64,000 nt of DNA from Flavobacterium sp. 140616W15 (GTDB lineage Bacteria > Bacteroidota > Bacteroidia > Flavobacteriales > Flavobacteriaceae): contig NZ_CP033068.1 in assembly GCF_003668995.1 (NCBI RefSeq), forward strand, positions 2,108,001 to 2,172,000. Reading direction: 5' to 3'. Made by a program: the position numbers and the translations under genes. Position 1 is the stretch's first letter. Each line of letters starts with the position of its first letter. Of the stretch, positions 26,533 through 34,083 are shown piece by piece. The notes beneath the pieces are model-generated. The model made no database searches. It saw only the letters and a program-made list of their open reading frames with translations, and was not told the DNA's origin.

Positions 26533-26567
26533 GGATTATTATTTTGTAAAAAAGGATTATTATTTTG
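26533..26567. promoter_or_regulatory. Direct repeats with 21-bp period, probable AraC-type binding sites
   Basis: GGATTATTATTTTG occurs at 26533-26546 and exactly again at 26554-26567, a 21-base (two-turn) spacing typical of AraC-family half-sites. It lies between the TonB receptor and the divergent AraC gene; the second copy overlaps the TTG start of the regulator, which suggests autoregulation. Confidence 0.6.
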
Positions 26568-27608
26568 AAAATTAAATCGAAACTTATAAATCAAGACCAA
26601 TCAATAGTCTCTATTGTGACTCGCGATGGCTATGACCCAAAAAGTCACCTGATACAAGAAAAAATATGTCGTAAAAATGAACTCAAAGAGGAAATAAAAA
26701 GCTTTCATTTAATAACGGACGGGCTTGTAATTCTAGACACTCAAATGTATTTCTCTGAACCTCAAACAATTTTATTTGAGATTAGTTGTGAATCGATTAT
26801 TATGAATTTTATATATTGTAATAACGTCGAAACTCATATTGATCAGCTAGAAACGAAAAATTCTACACAAGAAAACACACATAATATCTTCTATACATCA
26901 AACTATAGAGCCACTTTCAAGATTCAGCCATTTGAACAAATGAATTACTTTTCAATCATTTTGTCAAAAGATTTCTATTCCAATATTATCAATGAAGATT
27001 GGGAACTTCATCAAAAATTCTCGAAAGACATTCTCTTAAAAAAATCCAGCTATTTAACTTCTAGCTACATTCCTTTTACACAATCTATATTATGGGTAAT
27101 TCATGAAATTAAAAATTGTAATCGTCAGGGCACCTTAAAAAGAATGTACATTGAAACAAAAATTAAAGAACTTTTGATTTTACAGCTAGAAACTCTAATT
27201 GAGAAAGCAGCCCCAAAAGATTTTATAAACGAAGAAGATTATAACAAACTTCAACAGGCTAAATTAATTTTGGATAAAGATTATGTGCATGCTCCTACTC
27301 TTCCTGAACTTTCAAGGATAATTTCTTTAAACGAATTCAAACTCAAAAAAGGTTTTAAAGCTTGCTTTGGAATTACTGTAAAAAGTTACATTATCGAACT
27401 TCGCATGAAACACGCTAAAGAGTTATTCAAATCTAAATCAATAAGCGTCAATGAAGTAGCTTATAAATGTGGTTACAAAGATGTTTCCCATTTCTCTGCG
27501 GCATTTAAAGCTTTTTATGGTTTTTCTCCACAAAAATTTAAAATCAATTGGAATAGCATTACTATTTGGATAATAAGCTTTTTGCTCCTTAGTCAATATA
27601 AAAGTTAG
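26565..27608 (+). CDS. AraC-family regulator (PchR-like) of the TonB locus
   Basis: The C-terminal about 100 residues hold two helix-turn-helix motifs (TLPELSRIISLNEFKLKKGFKACFG and ISVNEVAYKCGYKDVSHFSAAFKAFYGFSPQKFK). The N-terminal half resembles the ligand domain of PchR-type siderophore regulators (IKSFHLITDGLVIL). The only start before residue 56 is a TTG at 26565, so the N-terminus is uncertain. The last about 20 residues (SITIWIISFLLL) are unusually hydrophobic for the family. Divergence from the receptor operon suggests it activates that operon when its chelate is present. Confidence 0.87.
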   Translation: MKIKSKLINQDQSIVSIVTRDGYDPKSHLIQEKICRKNELKEEIKSFHLITDGLVILDTQMYFSEPQTILFEISCESIIMNFIYCNNVETHIDQLETKNSTQENTHNIFYTSNYRATFKIQPFEQMNYFSIILSKDFYSNIINEDWELHQKFSKDILLKKSSYLTSSYIPFTQSILWVIHEIKNCNRQGTLKRMYIETKIKELLILQLETLIEKAAPKDFINEEDYNKLQQAKLILDKDYVHAPTLPELSRIISLNEFKLKKGFKACFGITVKSYIIELRMKHAKELFKSKSISVNEVAYKCGYKDVSHFSAAFKAFYGFSPQKFKINWNSITIWIISFLLLSQYKS

Positions 27609-27617
27609 TATAAATAA

Positions 27618-27650
27618 AAAAGGCTATCTGATGAGATAGCCTTAAAAGAT
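27618..27650. terminator. Terminator between convergent AraC and DUF417 genes
   Basis: AAGGCTATCT (27620-27629) pairs perfectly with AGATAGCCTT (27634-27643), with A- and T-rich flanks on both sides. Confidence 0.7.
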
Positions 27651-27661
27651 AGCATCTTTAA

Positions 27662-28219
27662 TTACTTATTTTGAGATATAATTCTTTTAGCACAATCCGA
27701 TGCGCATAACAAGCCGCCTGCCATCATTATGATATCTTTTATAACTAATCGTCCAGCTCCAGATAAATAAGGAAAACCATGCGTAGAACTGCCCAAATCT
27801 GGTACCCACGTTTCTGGCGTAGTAATTAAAAAAGTAAGTGTTACTAGTGCCATACCTGCAGTAAGTACTCCACCTATAAGACCTATTTTGGCATTAAAAA
27901 TTCCTAATAAGGTAAGTAATCCAATAATTATAATTACTCCACCTAGTGCGTAAGAAAAGATATAAGTTCCATTCTCCATATGCCATTTGATATTGTCTTC
28001 GACTACTTCTCCTTCTTTATTTTTATGATCTTTGTATTCACTTGGATTATTATAAAAGAAACTCATTAAGGGACTATTTGCAACAAATGGTACAATACCA
28101 TCTGCTTCATATTGAAAAGCTTTAAGTCCTCCAATCCATACCATTACTATAAAAATGGCTATGCGCATTAAATTAAAAAACTGGTTTTGCAATTCTGATA
28201 AGGCTACTATTATTTTCAT
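27662..28219 (-). CDS. DUF417-family (YkgB-like) inner-membrane protein
   Basis: Four membrane segments are visible (about 15-35, 88-110, 112-135 and 160-178). Family words include FNLMRIAIFIVMVWIGGLKAFQYEADGIVPFVANSPLMSFFY and the C-terminal FPYLSGAGRLVIKDIIMMAGG, quoted here only as markers GGLKAFQYEADGI and SGAGRLVIKD. The 185-residue length is normal. Members are often induced by reactive chlorine or found near redox regulators in other bacteria. Here it follows an AraC gene by 81 bases on the same strand and is probably its target (inference). Confidence 0.85.
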   Translation of the reverse strand: MKIIVALSELQNQFFNLMRIAIFIVMVWIGGLKAFQYEADGIVPFVANSPLMSFFYNNPSEYKDHKNKEGEVVEDNIKWHMENGTYIFSYALGGVIIIIGLLTLLGIFNAKIGLIGGVLTAGMALVTLTFLITTPETWVPDLGSSTHGFPYLSGAGRLVIKDIIMMAGGLLCASDCAKRIISQNK

Positions 28220-28300
28220 AATTTTTTTTTTTTAAGGTAATAAATATAAAAATCAAAATTACAAACGCTAGGCTCTTCTCACAATGGACAGATATGGATA

Positions 28301-29155
28301 TTACCTAGACAAATCTGCTACGATAGATATACCAACATTCTCTCTGAATGCAGTTGGTGTAATGCCAGTATGCTTTTTAAAATAACGACTGAAGTAATTT
28401 TCATCATCAAAATTAAGTTCAGCTGCGATTTGCTTCATACTTTTATAACTAAGGTGAATGAGTTTTTTTGCCTCAAGAATCACCCTTTCGTGGATGAGTG
28501 TAGATGGTGTTTTCAAAAAATACTGTTTGCATAATTTCGAAAAGCTATTAGACGAGATATTCATTTGAGTAGCATAAAAAGAAGGTTGTCTTTCTTTGCG
28601 AAAATTATTTTCTAATAATTCTTTAAACTGAATCAACGGGTGATGTATGTTCCTTTCTTCATGAACAAGATTCTCTTCTGATTTAATTTTACTGCATAAT
28701 GCCAATATCAATTGCAAATAAGAGCGTACAACTGCCATAGCATAAGTACTTCTATTTTCTAACTCTGCAATAAGTTTTCCTAAAATATAGTCTAATTCCG
28801 TAAAGTCTTTTTCTTTAAGATTTACATAGGGTTGCTGGTATATATTGTTAAATAAAAGACCATTGCAAGCAACTTCTTTTTTATGATATTCTATGCAATA
28901 AAAATCTCCATGAAACTGTAATCTCCTAACGATAAGTGGCTTTTCAACATCAAAATGAATAATTTGATAGGGACTTGTAAATAATATAATTTTACCTTCA
29001 AAAGTATATTCTACTAAATCTACACTAACCCTTCCTGTTCCTTCCAAAAGAAAAATACTATACAGTGGGGAACTCCCATGCAAATTGATATAATTTGTAT
29101 CGCATTCCTGAACCATACAATCTTTATAATCTATATTTTTTTCCTTTTCTTTCAT
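28301..29155 (-). CDS. AraC-family transcriptional regulator
   Basis: The N-terminal cupin-like sensing domain (about 20-150, LYSIFLLEGTGRVSVDLVEYTF) is followed by tandem HTH motifs (about 190-280: FYATQMNISSNSFSKLCKQY and MKQIAAELNFDDENYFSRYFKKHTGITPTAFR). It lies 13 bases after the orphan gene 29169-29516 and 81 bases before DUF417. No inducer can be read from the sequence. Confidence 0.88.
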   Translation of the reverse strand: MKEKEKNIDYKDCMVQECDTNYINLHGSSPLYSIFLLEGTGRVSVDLVEYTFEGKIILFTSPYQIIHFDVEKPLIVRRLQFHGDFYCIEYHKKEVACNGLLFNNIYQQPYVNLKEKDFTELDYILGKLIAELENRSTYAMAVVRSYLQLILALCSKIKSEENLVHEERNIHHPLIQFKELLENNFRKERQPSFYATQMNISSNSFSKLCKQYFLKTPSTLIHERVILEAKKLIHLSYKSMKQIAAELNFDDENYFSRYFKKHTGITPTAFRENVGISIVADLSR

Positions 29156-29168
29156 TAAATTTTCATTG

Positions 29169-29516
29169 TTATTTAAAGTGCCATTTTATCTCAAAGTATT
29201 TTTCAGTAGTAGGTTCTTCTAGCAAATCACTTTTTCGAAGCATCGCTCCTACGGCAACTTGTTTCCAAAAAAAACTTGAATCTGTAGGGTATGAAATTTT
29301 AATAAAATCTGTTTTTAATGGTAATTCGGATTTACAAATACTTGCATTAACATAATCTAAAACATGAAATACATTAAAATGTTGCCTAAACTCTGGTCGA
29401 ACTTCATCGTTATTTGCAAAACATACACTACCGTCAAGATACAATTCTGCTATAAAAGGAATCCCAATTATTTTTTCGATTGTAACCAAAACTTCTTTAT
29501 CAAAGGTAGGCATCAT
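29169..29516 (-). CDS. Unknown protein, first gene of the AraC/DUF417 cluster
   Basis: 115 residues with no signal peptide or membrane segment. It has a mixed alpha/beta look (KEVLVTIEKIIGIPFIAELYLDGSVCFANNDE, EFRQHFNVFHVLDYVNA, FWKQVAVGAMLRKSD) and two Cys. I do not recognise a family. Tight spacing to the AraC gene and an internally consistent codon pattern support a real gene, perhaps a cytosolic partner or sensor of the regulator. Confidence 0.6.
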   Translation of the reverse strand: MMPTFDKEVLVTIEKIIGIPFIAELYLDGSVCFANNDEVRPEFRQHFNVFHVLDYVNASICKSELPLKTDFIKISYPTDSSFFWKQVAVGAMLRKSDLLEEPTTEKYFEIKWHFK

Positions 29517-29574
29517 AGGGTTTGATATAATTAAATATTCTCTAATATATGATTAATTAATATCATTCTTAAAG

Positions 29575-29606
29575 GGCAAAAAAAAAACCAGTATTAAATA
29601 CTGGCT
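29575..29606 (-). terminator. Terminator of Cys-rich peptide gene
   Basis: CCAGTATT (29588-29595) and AATACTGG (29597-29604) form a stem. On the minus strand it is followed by a run of about ten T residues, immediately after the stop at 29618. Confidence 0.85.
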
Positions 29607-29617
29607 TTGATTAATCA

Positions 29618-29869
29618 TTAACATGGAGGAAATATACTATCTTTTCCTGGTTCTGCACAAACTCTAGGACGTTCACCAATAGGCTCGCCTATTGTATGCG
29701 CACATGGGTAATTAGGATGAGTTACACTGGTAGCTCCTGGAGGTGCCCAATCACCAGCAGCACATGCTGGTTGAATGACTGGTCCATTTTGCCCTTTACC
29801 AATAATGTTTTTTTGTTGATTTTTACTTAGTAATTCTACTCCATTTAAATTCAAAATTGATTTTAACAT
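29618..29869 (-). CDS. Small Cys-rich peptide with bacteriocin-type leader
   Basis: 83 residues. The N-terminus MLKSILNLNGVELLSKNQQ followed by KNIIGKGQ matches the leader style of Flavobacteriia double-glycine-type peptides (hydrophobic periodicity, LSKxxQKxIxG), with GK in place of GG. The predicted core of about 58 residues has four Cys (CAAGD, YPCAH, RVCAEP, final PPC), eleven Pro, and no transmembrane segment. It has its own terminator and no neighbour on the same transcript. No peptidase-transporter or modification enzyme is present in the window. It could be a RiPP or bacteriocin precursor or another exported peptide. Confidence 0.65.
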   Translation of the reverse strand: MLKSILNLNGVELLSKNQQKNIIGKGQNGPVIQPACAAGDWAPPGATSVTHPNYPCAHTIGEPIGERPRVCAEPGKDSIFPPC

Positions 29870-30039
29870 AATAAATTAAATAATTAGATTTTAAAATTCA
29901 TCAATCCTTTTAAGTCCATTGATTTTTAGACTTTTAACTGTTAAATATAAGAAAATACTTTTTAAAAAAAAACAATTGTTTTTAAATAAAATAGTAGAAA
30001 TTAAAGTTTTATTTTGTAGAAAAGATCAATAAGACATAA

Positions 30040-30061
30040 AAGCCGTCTAGTTAGACGGCTT
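30040..30061 (-). terminator. Terminator-like hairpin
   Basis: AAGCCGTCTA/TAGACGGCTT form a perfect 10-bp stem with a 2-base loop. On the minus strand it is followed by TTATGTCTTATT. It lies downstream of the operon terminator at 30204 with no gene between, so it is either a second terminator or the end of a short RNA. Confidence 0.6.
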
Positions 30062-30203
30062 CCCTTAAAAAAATACAAACTAAATTATAAAACTGCTTTA
30101 AACAAAAGCCATTAAAAATATTAGTTTAATCATAAAAACAATATTTTTTATTACTCAAACATTCAAGTTATAAAACTAATTACAGAACTTGGATAAAAAT
30201 AAA

Positions 30204-30225
30204 CAGGCTAATTTAAATTAGCCTG
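30204..30225 (-). terminator. Terminator of the ECF/SusCD operon
   Basis: CAGGCTAATTT and AAATTAGCCTG are perfect complements. On the minus strand they are followed by TTTATTTTTATCC, about 105 bases after the DUF4302 stop. Confidence 0.75.
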
Positions 30226-30329
30226 CCGAACTATTTTCTCAATTATAGTAAAAAACACAACTATTCTACATCTTTTATTCAAAAATTTACTGCTCTAAAC
30301 GAACTACAAATTTTATTCAAAATTAAGTA

Positions 30330-31670
30330 TTAAAGCAACCAAGTAGTCATTCTAAATGAACTTACACTACTAGTAAAAGTATAAACACTATTTGCATAAG
30401 TAAGCCTAAAGTTTTCTTTTTTTACATAAACTCCACTAGCATTCACTAAATTTTTATCAAAACTAGCAAGAAAACTTGGTGCAGCTGAAGTTGTGTTACC
30501 ATTCCATGATTTATGTTTAAAAATAATTTTTTTACCAACAGCATCTTCTTCTACATCTATATAATGAAAAACAGCTGATCTTCCATTAAAAGTATAGTAA
30601 ATAAAATTACCCAGAGAATGATTAAGATAAAGTTGAACAGATCCCAAAGTTATACCATCTGGCAAACTAGCATTAATTTTAGCTAATTCATCAATAAAAA
30701 ATTGTGAATTTGTAGAAGCACCAGCTGTTAAATCATCTGGAAAATATCCAAATCTTGCTCCTACTTTACCTGGAAGTAACACCTTATAATCATCTGTTAA
30801 CGTAGGGGGAGTGTTAGTGTATTTTATAGTTGCACTTACTCCATCTCTACCTGTGGCAACAAAAGAATTATTTACGCTATCAAAAATAAAATTTGCTAAT
30901 TTTTGCCCTTTAACAACTACTGCAGGTTTTGCTATTGCTCCAGTTGGTGTATAAGAAAAACCAAAATTGTAGCTTTCATCATATGTAGGATCCAAAGAAG
31001 TCGCTTCTCCAAAACGAGCATTTGTATTAAAATCAAAATCAAAATTATGTGTTGCAGTCCCATCATTAGTTACCAATAGTCTAAATAATGGACTTGTAGC
31101 AGTTCCATTAATGTTATTAAGAGTAATAGCATTTTTATTTAAATCTGACCAATCTTCTGCCGTAGCTTTTACAAATCGTAATTCCTGAACTGTTCTATTT
31201 GTTCTAAAAATAATATCTTCTTTATCTTGTCCATAATATAGAAACTGAAAATCCCCGAGATACCCCTTTCCGCGAAGAGCTGCTGTAGGAAAGTTATTAG
31301 AATCCGATAAAAGGTGTATTCTACTAGCAGTCGTAAAAACAACACTTACAGTGCTTCCTAGCTGAATTTCATACTGACTATTGTACATTTTTGTGTCAGT
31401 ATTAAAATCTGAAGCCATGTTTACTTTTCCGTTAGGCAAAAATTTAAAAAGGTGTGTAAAACCTCCTAATTGTGTGCTATCTGTAAAATAAATTGCTTTC
31501 CAACCATACTCAGAGGATAACAATAAATCATTGAGTTCTTTTTTCTGAGCATTAGTTCGCTCAGTTGGTGTCTGATCAAATTTTTGTTCAGTATCTGTAT
31601 TAGTACAAGCAACTAATTGTAATGCGAAAATTGCTACAATTAGATAACTAAATATATTTTTTATTTTCAT
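30330..31670 (-). CDS. DUF4302-family lipoprotein
   Basis: The lipoprotein signal ends LQLVACTNTD. The 446-residue product carries family words NAQKKELNDLLLSSEYGWKAIYF and HLFKFLPNGKVNMASDF (cut here to SSEYGWKAIYF and FKFLPNGKVNM) with extended beta-rich repeats. DUF4302 lipoproteins are found next to SusC/SusD pairs with HExxH lipoproteins, exactly this arrangement. They are presumed surface-exposed substrate-binding accessories; no function is established. It is the last gene of the operon. Confidence 0.85.
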   Translation of the reverse strand: MKIKNIFSYLIVAIFALQLVACTNTDTEQKFDQTPTERTNAQKKELNDLLLSSEYGWKAIYFTDSTQLGGFTHLFKFLPNGKVNMASDFNTDTKMYNSQYEIQLGSTVSVVFTTASRIHLLSDSNNFPTAALRGKGYLGDFQFLYYGQDKEDIIFRTNRTVQELRFVKATAEDWSDLNKNAITLNNINGTATSPLFRLLVTNDGTATHNFDFDFNTNARFGEATSLDPTYDESYNFGFSYTPTGAIAKPAVVVKGQKLANFIFDSVNNSFVATGRDGVSATIKYTNTPPTLTDDYKVLLPGKVGARFGYFPDDLTAGASTNSQFFIDELAKINASLPDGITLGSVQLYLNHSLGNFIYYTFNGRSAVFHYIDVEEDAVGKKIIFKHKSWNGNTTSAAPSFLASFDKNLVNASGVYVKKENFRLTYANSVYTFTSSVSSFRMTTWLL

Positions 31671-31713
31671 AATATGTTTTTTTATAATTATGTATATGTA
31701 TTATTGAATGCTA

Positions 31714-32574
31714 TTAATTATTAATTACAGCATCTGTATTTTTTTGTGCTTCATCTCTTAAATCATAAAAATCTATGTTAAATGCATCTTTATAATACTT
31801 AACTACAAGTGCTTCTTTTTTCTGAATAGCATCCTTACCTGTAGTACTAGTTATTCCTGCTAGAATAGCAGCATATTCTGCTTCTGAACTAAGCAAAATT
31901 ATTGCTGCAGTTTCTGCAAAATCTTCAAATATATTTAATCTTGCATAACTAGTTATAAACCCTAACTCTCTTGAATCTTCAACTGTTTCAACATACCAAC
32001 TTGAAGTATATCCAGATGGAGTTAACTTTGCCCATGCCTGCTGATCAAAAGGTTTTGTTTGATTTAAGATATGTACATATTCATGCTGAATGGTATGAAT
32101 AAATTCAGAAACATCTGGACGGCTTTTCTTATCAATATTATCCACTTGAAAAAGCGAGATTCTTTGTCCACCTTCAGCTAATCCCAATGTAATTGTACCT
32201 GTTGAATTCAAATTTACACCACCTACTAAAACAAATTCTCTTGGTGCTATTTTCTTAACAAAATCAGCTCCAGCAACGGTCGAATAACTATCAAGCCATA
32301 TCTTTTTTACAATTTCTAGGGCTGGTTTAACTTTATCTACAGTTGGAGGAAATAAATATCTAGTATTGTCTACTGTATTTTGATTCCATTGGTATCTCAC
32401 ATCAATATTATATGGATTGGTATAATTTGTAATAATCCAGTTATCCAAGTCTGTTCTTACAGGTTGTATATAATTTAGCTGGCTCTCTTTAGGTTGATCT
32501 TCATGAGTACAAGAAGCTGATATTAACACTACTATACTCAACACTAATGTTTTATATTTATTTAATAATTTCAT
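31714..32574 (-). CDS. Import-associated zinc metallohydrolase lipoprotein (HExxH)
   Basis: The lipoprotein signal ends VLISASCTHED. The zinc site HEYVH is at 164-168 (IHTIQHEYVHILNQ), and a downstream EDFAETAA segment could supply the third ligand. This matches the TonB-import-associated HExxH lipoprotein family known from SusC/SusD operons. The presumed role is hydrolysis of a surface-bound substrate, perhaps a peptide, before import; the substrate is unknown. The gap to susD is 11 bases. Confidence 0.88.
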   Translation of the reverse strand: MKLLNKYKTLVLSIVVLISASCTHEDQPKESQLNYIQPVRTDLDNWIITNYTNPYNIDVRYQWNQNTVDNTRYLFPPTVDKVKPALEIVKKIWLDSYSTVAGADFVKKIAPREFVLVGGVNLNSTGTITLGLAEGGQRISLFQVDNIDKKSRPDVSEFIHTIQHEYVHILNQTKPFDQQAWAKLTPSGYTSSWYVETVEDSRELGFITSYARLNIFEDFAETAAIILLSSEAEYAAILAGITSTTGKDAIQKKEALVVKYYKDAFNIDFYDLRDEAQKNTDAVINN

Positions 32575-32585
32575 AATACTAAATT

Positions 32586-34073
32586 TTATCTAGGATTTTT
32601 TTCAATTCCGTTATTTGATGCGCTAAGTGGTATCTGTAGAGCTCTACGTTTGTCATCTTTAATCAAGATGTTTTTCTTACTAACTTTTCCTGCAGTATAT
32701 GTATCATGCTGTACTACAAGATTAAAGCGTTTGATATCAAACCATCTGATTCCCTCGTGTATAAAATCTCTTCTTCTCGCCTCTGCTATTGCTTTAATAT
32801 AAGATGCTTGTATTGGAGTTAAAGCATAAAAAGGAGTATACTCGTTATTAATTACTGGATACATTTCCATTACACTTGTTTGAGTTAATTTATCAGTAGT
32901 TGCATTATACCCTGATGTTCTTGTTGAAAAGAAATATTCCAACTCACTATTGGCAAGATCAATCTGATTTGTCATTACATGCGCTTCAATACGGTTCAGG
33001 AATAACTCATCATTACTAAAGAGTACAGTACCTGTATAAGGTTCTCCAATTTGAGCAGTTACATTGGTATATTTAAAATACTCATAAAATTTATTAACAA
33101 AAACATTAATTCCTCCTAGATAAATCCCTGAAGTACTAGTTAACCAAGGCTTACCAAAAATATTAGTTTCTTTTCCTAGTATCAAATCCTGTTTATTGCC
33201 TGTAAGATAAAATCTATTAGAATAAGCTCTCCTCCAAATAGAATAAGGATAGGATACCAATAAATTAGTTGTTTTATCTTCTTTTGAATACTCTATAGGC
33301 ATTTGTGCAAATGCAAATGCATTAAAAGTACTATAGTCTCTAAGCTTACCAAACGGTGTAACTCCTAGATCTTTAGACAATTCAATTACTTTATTCCAAT
33401 CTCCTTTGACTAAATAAAAACGACATGCAAAAGCTTTTGCTGCTTCTTTATTAAAATGGAATTTAGGTTCCTTATAATCATTTGTTACATATTTAAGTCC
33501 CTCTTCTAAATCTTTTTGAATCATATCAAAAACTTCCGCAACAGAATTTCTAGCATATTGCTTAATCAAAGCTGTTTCTGGTTCTATTATATAAGGAATT
33601 CCTAAATCAGATTTTGCAGTTGAAGGATTATAACGATTAGACCATAATGTAACAAGCATAAAATGCGAATAAGCTCTAGCCAGTAAAGCCTCTCCTTTTT
33701 TAGGGTTAAGATCTGGTGTATCTCCGAGTTGTTTTATAGCTACCAAAGCTTGATTAGCAGATGCTATTGCTTTATAAGACTCATTCCAAAATCTTGCTTG
33801 AGTGTCTACATTAGTTTCTGTTTGCATCTCCCAATTGTAATTTTGCTCATTTTTTAAAGATATCTTAGATATCTCACTATCAAAAACATTATCCGACATG
33901 GTTTCTGCTATATCCATATAAGTTGCATTTGGGTAAGCAGTAACCAATAACTCCGAAATTTTTTCTGGAGTATCTATTTGAGTTCTATTATCTGGCGTTT
34001 CCGAAAGGAATTCATCACAGCTAGTAATACTTACAAGTACTAATAGGGACATAATTATTTTTATATTTTTCAT
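32586..34073 (-). CDS. SusD/RagB-family lipoprotein of the metallohydrolase operon
   Basis: The signal ends VSITSCDEFLSETPDN, the typical RagB start. TPR-like helices follow (KGEALLARAYSHFMLVTLWSN, NKEAAKAFACRFYLVKGDW), and the C-terminal region has IAEARRRDFIHEGIRWFDIKRFNL and LQIPLSASNNGIEKNPR (markers HEGIRWFDIKR and NGIEKNPR). The 495-residue length is normal. It sits 10 bases after the susC gene and forms the lid of that transporter. Sequence does not reveal the ligand. Confidence 0.92.
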   Translation of the reverse strand: MKNIKIIMSLLVLVSITSCDEFLSETPDNRTQIDTPEKISELLVTAYPNATYMDIAETMSDNVFDSEISKISLKNEQNYNWEMQTETNVDTQARFWNESYKAIASANQALVAIKQLGDTPDLNPKKGEALLARAYSHFMLVTLWSNRYNPSTAKSDLGIPYIIEPETALIKQYARNSVAEVFDMIQKDLEEGLKYVTNDYKEPKFHFNKEAAKAFACRFYLVKGDWNKVIELSKDLGVTPFGKLRDYSTFNAFAFAQMPIEYSKEDKTTNLLVSYPYSIWRRAYSNRFYLTGNKQDLILGKETNIFGKPWLTSTSGIYLGGINVFVNKFYEYFKYTNVTAQIGEPYTGTVLFSNDELFLNRIEAHVMTNQIDLANSELEYFFSTRTSGYNATTDKLTQTSVMEMYPVINNEYTPFYALTPIQASYIKAIAEARRRDFIHEGIRWFDIKRFNLVVQHDTYTAGKVSKKNILIKDDKRRALQIPLSASNNGIEKNPR

Positions 34074-34083
34074 ATTCTTAATA

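Larger units (their letters stand above)
29870..30329. other. Intergenic stretch with two terminators
   Basis: No supported gene. It contains hairpins at 30040-30061 and 30204-30225. Between them the minus strand holds only an 11-codon frame (MIKLIFLMAFV, about 30088-30123). AT-rich elsewhere. Confidence 0.5.
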
